Of a stretch of 10,828 nt of DNA, positions 7,435 to 10,828 are shown one piece after another. The notes beneath the pieces are model-generated. The model ran no database searches, was not told where the DNA came from, and was given only the letters and a program-made list of their open reading frames with translations. A program made the position numbers and the translations under genes. This DNA is from Candidatus Cloacimonadota bacterium (GTDB taxonomy: Bacteria > Cloacimonadota > Cloacimonadia > Cloacimonadales > TCS61), in the NCBI GenBank assembly GCA_030592835.1, contig JAUVIJ010000043.1, positions 1-10,828 of the forward strand, in the 5' to 3' direction. Numbering within the stretch: the first letter of the stretch is position 1; each line of letters starts with the position of its first letter.

Positions 7435-8374
7435 AAAACTTATACTGATAATATTACTGGCAGCTTTTTCGACTATACCTTTATATACGGTAAACGAGAA
7501 AGCAGGAACTTCCGGATTTACATTTTTAAAAATTCAGATTTCCCCGAGAGCAGCCGCTCTCGGTAATGCTTATACCGGGTTAGCATTTGGAGCAGGAGCA
7601 GTTTATTACAATCCTGCAGGTCTTGTTCAGATGGATAATCCTCAACTGGAAGTGAATTACATGAACTATTTCCAGGGTATTAATTGTGGTTCTTTTGCTT
7701 TTGCTTATCCCCGTAATGATAAGGAAACTTATGCTCTTTTCGGTCAATTTCTTACTGCTTCTGAAGACAGGACACTGGCAGATCCCTTTGGCGAATTGAT
7801 CGAAACAGGGGAAAAATATAGTATGTCTGATCTAATTATCGGTATCAGTGTTTCAAGATATATAATTAATGTATTACACTTAGGTGTTAATATAAAATAT
7901 ATTCAGGAATCCCTGGATGAAAATGTTGGTTCTGCTCTGGCTTTTGATATCGGGTTCCTACATCAGACGACCAACAAAAATCTAAAAGTGGGATTGGTAG
8001 TAAAAAACCTGGGACAACAAATACAGTATTATACCGAAAACGAGTATAAGGAAAAACTCCCTGTTATTGTTACAGCCGGATTTGGATACCATCCGCATGA
8101 AAAACTTTATGCAGTACTCGATCTCAGTAAACCAGTAAACAACGATATGTTTGGCAATTTCGGCATAGAATATAATCCTGCTGATTTATTGGCTATCCGA
8201 ATTGGATATAAAACCAATGCCGGAGACTGGAAAACGGGAGGCGACTATGAAGTTTTTTCAGGTTTAACAGCAGGCTTAGGCTTCAAATGGTATAAGTACC
8301 AGGTTGATTATGCCATTGCCTCTTTTGGTGACTTAGGACTTGTCAATCAGATCGGTATAAAATATAATTTTTGA
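7421..8374 (+). CDS. PorV/PorQ-family outer-membrane beta-barrel protein
   Basis: The 317-residue protein has an N-terminal export signal (YKK, then a hydrophobic stretch to about 23). The family hallmark is at 41-68: SPRAAALGNAYTG followed by VYYNPAGL. The rest alternates short strands and turns, ends in a strand with terminal Phe (IGIKYNF), and fits an outer-membrane barrel of the FadL/PorV type. In Bacteroidota, PorV shuttles cargo of the type IX secretion system; the wider family in related phyla is less well characterised. The annotated ATG overlaps the EIIA gene by 14 bases. A second ATG directly follows (7424) and lies better spaced from AAAGGT at 7411-7416, so the true start may be one codon later. 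The gene ends in TGA followed in frame by TAA TAA, then a terminator. Co-expression with a PTS EIIA is unusual. Confidence 0.87.
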   Translation: MMLYKKLILIILLAAFSTIPLYTVNEKAGTSGFTFLKIQISPRAAALGNAYTGLAFGAGAVYYNPAGLVQMDNPQLEVNYMNYFQGINCGSFAFAYPRNDKETYALFGQFLTASEDRTLADPFGELIETGEKYSMSDLIIGISVSRYIINVLHLGVNIKYIQESLDENVGSALAFDIGFLHQTTNKNLKVGLVVKNLGQQIQYYTENEYKEKLPVIVTAGFGYHPHEKLYAVLDLSKPVNNDMFGNFGIEYNPADLLAIRIGYKTNAGDWKTGGDYEVFSGLTAGLGFKWYKYQVDYAIASFGDLGLVNQIGIKYNF

Positions 8375-8390
8375 TAATAATATAGTTTTC

Positions 8391-8429
8391 AGGCGGTTGA
8401 TTCTAAAAACTGACCGCCTTATTTTTTTT
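8391..8429 (+). terminator. Rho-independent terminator after the PorV-like gene
   Basis: The arm AGGCGGT (8391-8397) pairs with ACCGCCT (8413-8419), with possible extra G-U pairs inside. The stem is GC-rich for this DNA. It is followed by TA and eight T's (8422-8429). It begins 16 bases after the PorV-like stop codon and isolates the EIIA-PorV pair from glyS, which therefore needs its own promoter in 8430-8480. I see only weak boxes there (TTCAAA at 8439-8444 and TAAATA at 8462-8467). Confidence 0.88.
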
Positions 8430-8484
8430 ATTTAATTTTTCAAAAAACAGGGTTTGGATCATAAATAATCCCTTTGAGGTATCG

Positions 8485-10578
8485 ATGCTGCAAAAGGATT
8501 TTCTCTTTGAAATAGGACTGGAAGAAATTCCAACTGGATATATAAAGAACGCTATCGACAAATTGGATGAATATTTCCGGAAAGGACTCTCCTCTGCAAA
8601 ACTGGATTATACCAGCATTGAAAAATTATCAACTCCGAGAAGACTTGCCTTACGTATTCTTGAATTGCCGGTAATACAGCCTGATGAAACCATTGAAAAG
8701 ATAGGACCCGCTCTTACTGTAGCTTACGATGAGAAGGGAAATCTGACCAGAGCAGCCCTGGGATTTCTGAAGAGCGCTGAGGCGGAAAGTGATCAGATCT
8801 TCACAGTCAAAACGGCTAAGGGTGATAAAATTGCGATTAGAAAAAAAATACAAGGTCGGGGTACCGACAGGATCCTGTCTGATTTAATGGTCGGCTCATT
8901 ATCTACTCTCAGCTTTCCCAAAATGATGAGATGGGGTGATAATAATACTCAGTTTGCCCGTCCTCTTCGTTGGCTAATTGCTCTTTTCGGTGAGCATAAG
9001 ATCGAGATCGATTATCATGGGCTCAAGACAGATCAATTCTCTTATGGCAACCGATTCCTCGATTTGAGTATCAAGACCAGGATCGATAAACCCTCGGAAT
9101 ATGAAAACAGGTTGAATGATATAAATGTAATACCCGTCAGGGAAAAGAGAAAAAATTTAATCAGGTCTCAGATAGATCAACTTCTGTCGGGGTTGGATAT
9201 AGAGATAGTTGCTGATGAAAGATTATTAGACGAAGTCGTTGATCTGGTAGAATTTCCAACTGCTGCTTTAGCAACTTTCGACAGTAACTATATGAAATTA
9301 CCGGAAAAGATCGTAACCTCTACACTTTCACAGCATCAGAGGTATTTCGGTGTAAAAAATAAAAACGGGATTCTAACAAACAGGTTCATTTTTGTTTCCA
9401 ATGGTAACCCGGAATTTATTAAACTGATCAGAAAAGGTAACGAGAAAGTTGTAAAAGCCCGTCTTGAAGATGCTGAATTCTATTATCTCGAAGACACGAA
9501 ACTTCCTTTAGACAGATTTGTGGAAAAACTTAAAGAAGTAACTTTCCAGAAGAACCTGGGGTCATTATATAACAAAACCTTGAGAATTCAAGAGATCGCA
9601 AAATATATATGCAATAAATTAGGATTTAATAAACAGATTACCGGGGATTGTATCAGAGCAGCTTATTTATGTAAAGCAGATCTGGTTACCCTTATGTTAG
9701 GGGAGAAAGAGTTCACAAAGCTGCAGGGTTATATCGGTATGAACTATGCCCGAAAAAGTGGAGAAAATGAACAGGTTGCAAAAGCGATATACGAACATTA
9801 TCTTCCCCGGGGACAAAAAGATAGTTTGCCTGAGAGTATAACGGGAGCGGTTGTTGCTCTATCAGATAAATTAGATACGGTTTGCGGTATTATCAGTGTC
9901 GGTCTGATTCCCACCGGTTCGAATGATCCCTTTGCTTTGAGAAGAGCGGCGAACGGAATCGTTCAAATCATAGCAGAGCATGGATTTATCTTGGATTTAC
10001 ATGAAATGCTGGAGGAAACACTGAGAATTCTTTCGGATAATGTAAAAGATAAAAAAGCAACTATGGAATTCATAACTGAATATTTCAGACAAAGGGTTTA
10101 CTGGCTACTGAAAGAATCAAGGGTCGATTATGATGTTATAGACAGCGTTATGCACATCGATTATTCCGATATTGTCGATCTGAAACATCGTGCTTTGGAC
10201 CTCCAGGAATTTAAACAGAGAGCTGACTTCAGAAAGCTGATCATAGGATTTAAAAGGGTCTCGAACATTATTTCTGAAACTGATAATATTTCGGATGTCA
10301 ATCCCGATCTATTCAAGGAACAGGCTGAAAAGGATCTATTCACCGGATCTCAGAGTCTGGGATCGACAATTGAGATCCTGCTTAAGAGTAAAAATTATCA
10401 TGGGATTATGGAAGAATTGGTTCGATTCGGTCCCGTGATCGATAGTTTTTTTGATCATGTTCTTGTTAACATTGATGATGATAAATTACGTCAGAACAGG
10501 TACAATCTTTTAGCTAATATCAGATCCCTGTTCTTGAAAATTGCTGATATTGCGAAAATAGTATTGGAAGGTCAATAA
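8485..10578 (+). CDS. glyS: Glycyl-tRNA synthetase beta subunit
   Basis: This is the large subunit of the heterotetrameric (alpha2beta2) bacterial glycyl-tRNA synthetase, which charges tRNA-Gly together with the catalytic alpha subunit GlyQ. The 697 residues match the usual length of about 690. Family landmarks appear in order: FEIGLEEIP (8-16), TPRRLA (50-55), FPKMMRWG (144-151), the ARPLRWL segment, the VEFPTAALATF and LSQHQRYF region, KADL at 397-400 with LQGYIGMNYA in the HD-like domain, PTGSNDPFALRRAA (476-489), and FKRVSNII in the C-terminal anticodon-binding part. The start has GAGGT four bases upstream of the ATG. glyQ usually lies directly upstream but is absent here; a PorV-like gene and a terminator occupy that place. 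No truncation or frameshift is seen. The stop is 13 bases before an aminotransferase gene, suggesting co-transcription. Confidence 0.97.
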   Translation: MLQKDFLFEIGLEEIPTGYIKNAIDKLDEYFRKGLSSAKLDYTSIEKLSTPRRLALRILELPVIQPDETIEKIGPALTVAYDEKGNLTRAALGFLKSAEAESDQIFTVKTAKGDKIAIRKKIQGRGTDRILSDLMVGSLSTLSFPKMMRWGDNNTQFARPLRWLIALFGEHKIEIDYHGLKTDQFSYGNRFLDLSIKTRIDKPSEYENRLNDINVIPVREKRKNLIRSQIDQLLSGLDIEIVADERLLDEVVDLVEFPTAALATFDSNYMKLPEKIVTSTLSQHQRYFGVKNKNGILTNRFIFVSNGNPEFIKLIRKGNEKVVKARLEDAEFYYLEDTKLPLDRFVEKLKEVTFQKNLGSLYNKTLRIQEIAKYICNKLGFNKQITGDCIRAAYLCKADLVTLMLGEKEFTKLQGYIGMNYARKSGENEQVAKAIYEHYLPRGQKDSLPESITGAVVALSDKLDTVCGIISVGLIPTGSNDPFALRRAANGIVQIIAEHGFILDLHEMLEETLRILSDNVKDKKATMEFITEYFRQRVYWLLKESRVDYDVIDSVMHIDYSDIVDLKHRALDLQEFKQRADFRKLIIGFKRVSNIISETDNISDVNPDLFKEQAEKDLFTGSQSLGSTIEILLKSKNYHGIMEELVRFGPVIDSFFDHVLVNIDDDKLRQNRYNLLANIRSLFLKIADIAKIVLEGQ

Positions 10579-10591
10579 AAGGAACGAAAAT

Positions 10592-10828
10592 ATGAATTCT
10601 TATCTCTCACATAGAGCAAAGGCTATAAAACCTTCTCCCACACTGACTGTTTCCAATAAAGCTAAGGCAATGATCGCACAGGGTATGGATGTGATCAATT
10701 TCGGAGTTGGCGAACCTGATTTCAACACTCCTGAATTTATCAAGGCAGAAGCTAAATCAGCCATCGATTCCAATTTCACGAGATATACTGCTTCCGCAGG
10801 GATATTAGAACTGCGCCAGGCAATTGCC
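10592..10828 (+). CDS. Class I PLP-dependent aminotransferase (aspartate aminotransferase-like), N-terminal part
   Basis: The frame from ATG 10592 stays open to the right edge for 79 codons, so only the N-terminus is present. It opens MNSYLSHRAKAIKPSPTLT, typical of the bacterial AspC/AatA (subgroup I-beta) start. It continues with INFGVGEPDFNTPE (35-48), the substrate-side glycine segment, and RYTASAGILELRQAIA near the edge, matching the family's YT..GI.ELR pattern. The PLP lysine lies beyond the window. Aspartate aminotransferase is most likely, but relatives acting on aromatic amino acids or on LL-diaminopimelate share this region. An AAAAGGA SD lies about 8 bases upstream. It follows glyS by 13 bases and probably shares its transcript. 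Confidence 0.9.
   Translation, partial: MNSYLSHRAKAIKPSPTLTVSNKAKAMIAQGMDVINFGVGEPDFNTPEFIKAEAKSAIDSNFTRYTASAGILELRQAIA

Noticed and set aside
1..10828. CRISPR array, insertion sequence, tRNA or rRNA gene
   Set aside because: No spaced identical repeats, transposase-like frame, terminal inverted repeats or conserved RNA gene sequence was seen on either strand.

Overview
The window looks like a chromosomal segment from an uncultured, moderately AT-rich, Gram-negative bacterium of the Fibrobacterota-Chlorobiota-Bacteroidota (FCB) neighbourhood. Candidatus Cloacimonadota is my best guess. The guess rests on three things: a PorV/PorQ-type outer-membrane protein, a very large secreted protein built from immune-inhibitor-A/MAM-like and Fn3-like modules, and an envelope PPIase-TPR protein next to housekeeping genes. 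It comes from recognising protein styles, not from a database search. I see no mobile element, CRISPR array, tRNA or rRNA.

Left third (1-2849, minus strand): the 5' part, about 950 codons, of one giant exported protein that runs off the left edge. It is a single uninterrupted frame with a clear signal peptide and Shine-Dalgarno (SD) site. A short possible leader ORF precedes it, its stop overlapping the big gene's start as ATGA. The 246-base gap at 2850-3095 holds that leader and a strong hairpin terminator (3012-3051).

Centre (3096-6866, minus strand): a tight three-gene transcription unit in the order periplasmic SurA-like PPIase/chaperone with TPR tail, class II fructose-bisphosphate aldolase, then glyceraldehyde-3-phosphate dehydrogenase. 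Gaps are 12 and 39 bases. The two enzymes catalyse consecutive stages of lower glycolysis/gluconeogenesis, and the chaperone is the odd partner.

A 115-base divergent intergenic region (6867-6981) separates this unit from a plus-strand pair: a PTS EIIA protein of the fructose/PtsN family, and a PorV/PorQ-like outer-membrane protein whose start lies inside the EIIA gene. A rho-independent terminator (8391-8429) closes that pair.

Right (8485-10828, plus strand): glyS, the glycyl-tRNA synthetase beta subunit, without glyQ beside it. It is followed 13 bases later by the N-terminal 79 codons of a class I aminotransferase (aspartate aminotransferase-like) that runs off the right edge.

Most of the window is central metabolism and translation. 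The more interesting material concerns the cell envelope: a huge exported modular protein, a PorV-like protein of the kind that serves type IX secretion, and a periplasmic chaperone with duplicated SurA-like halves. Their functional link is an inference.
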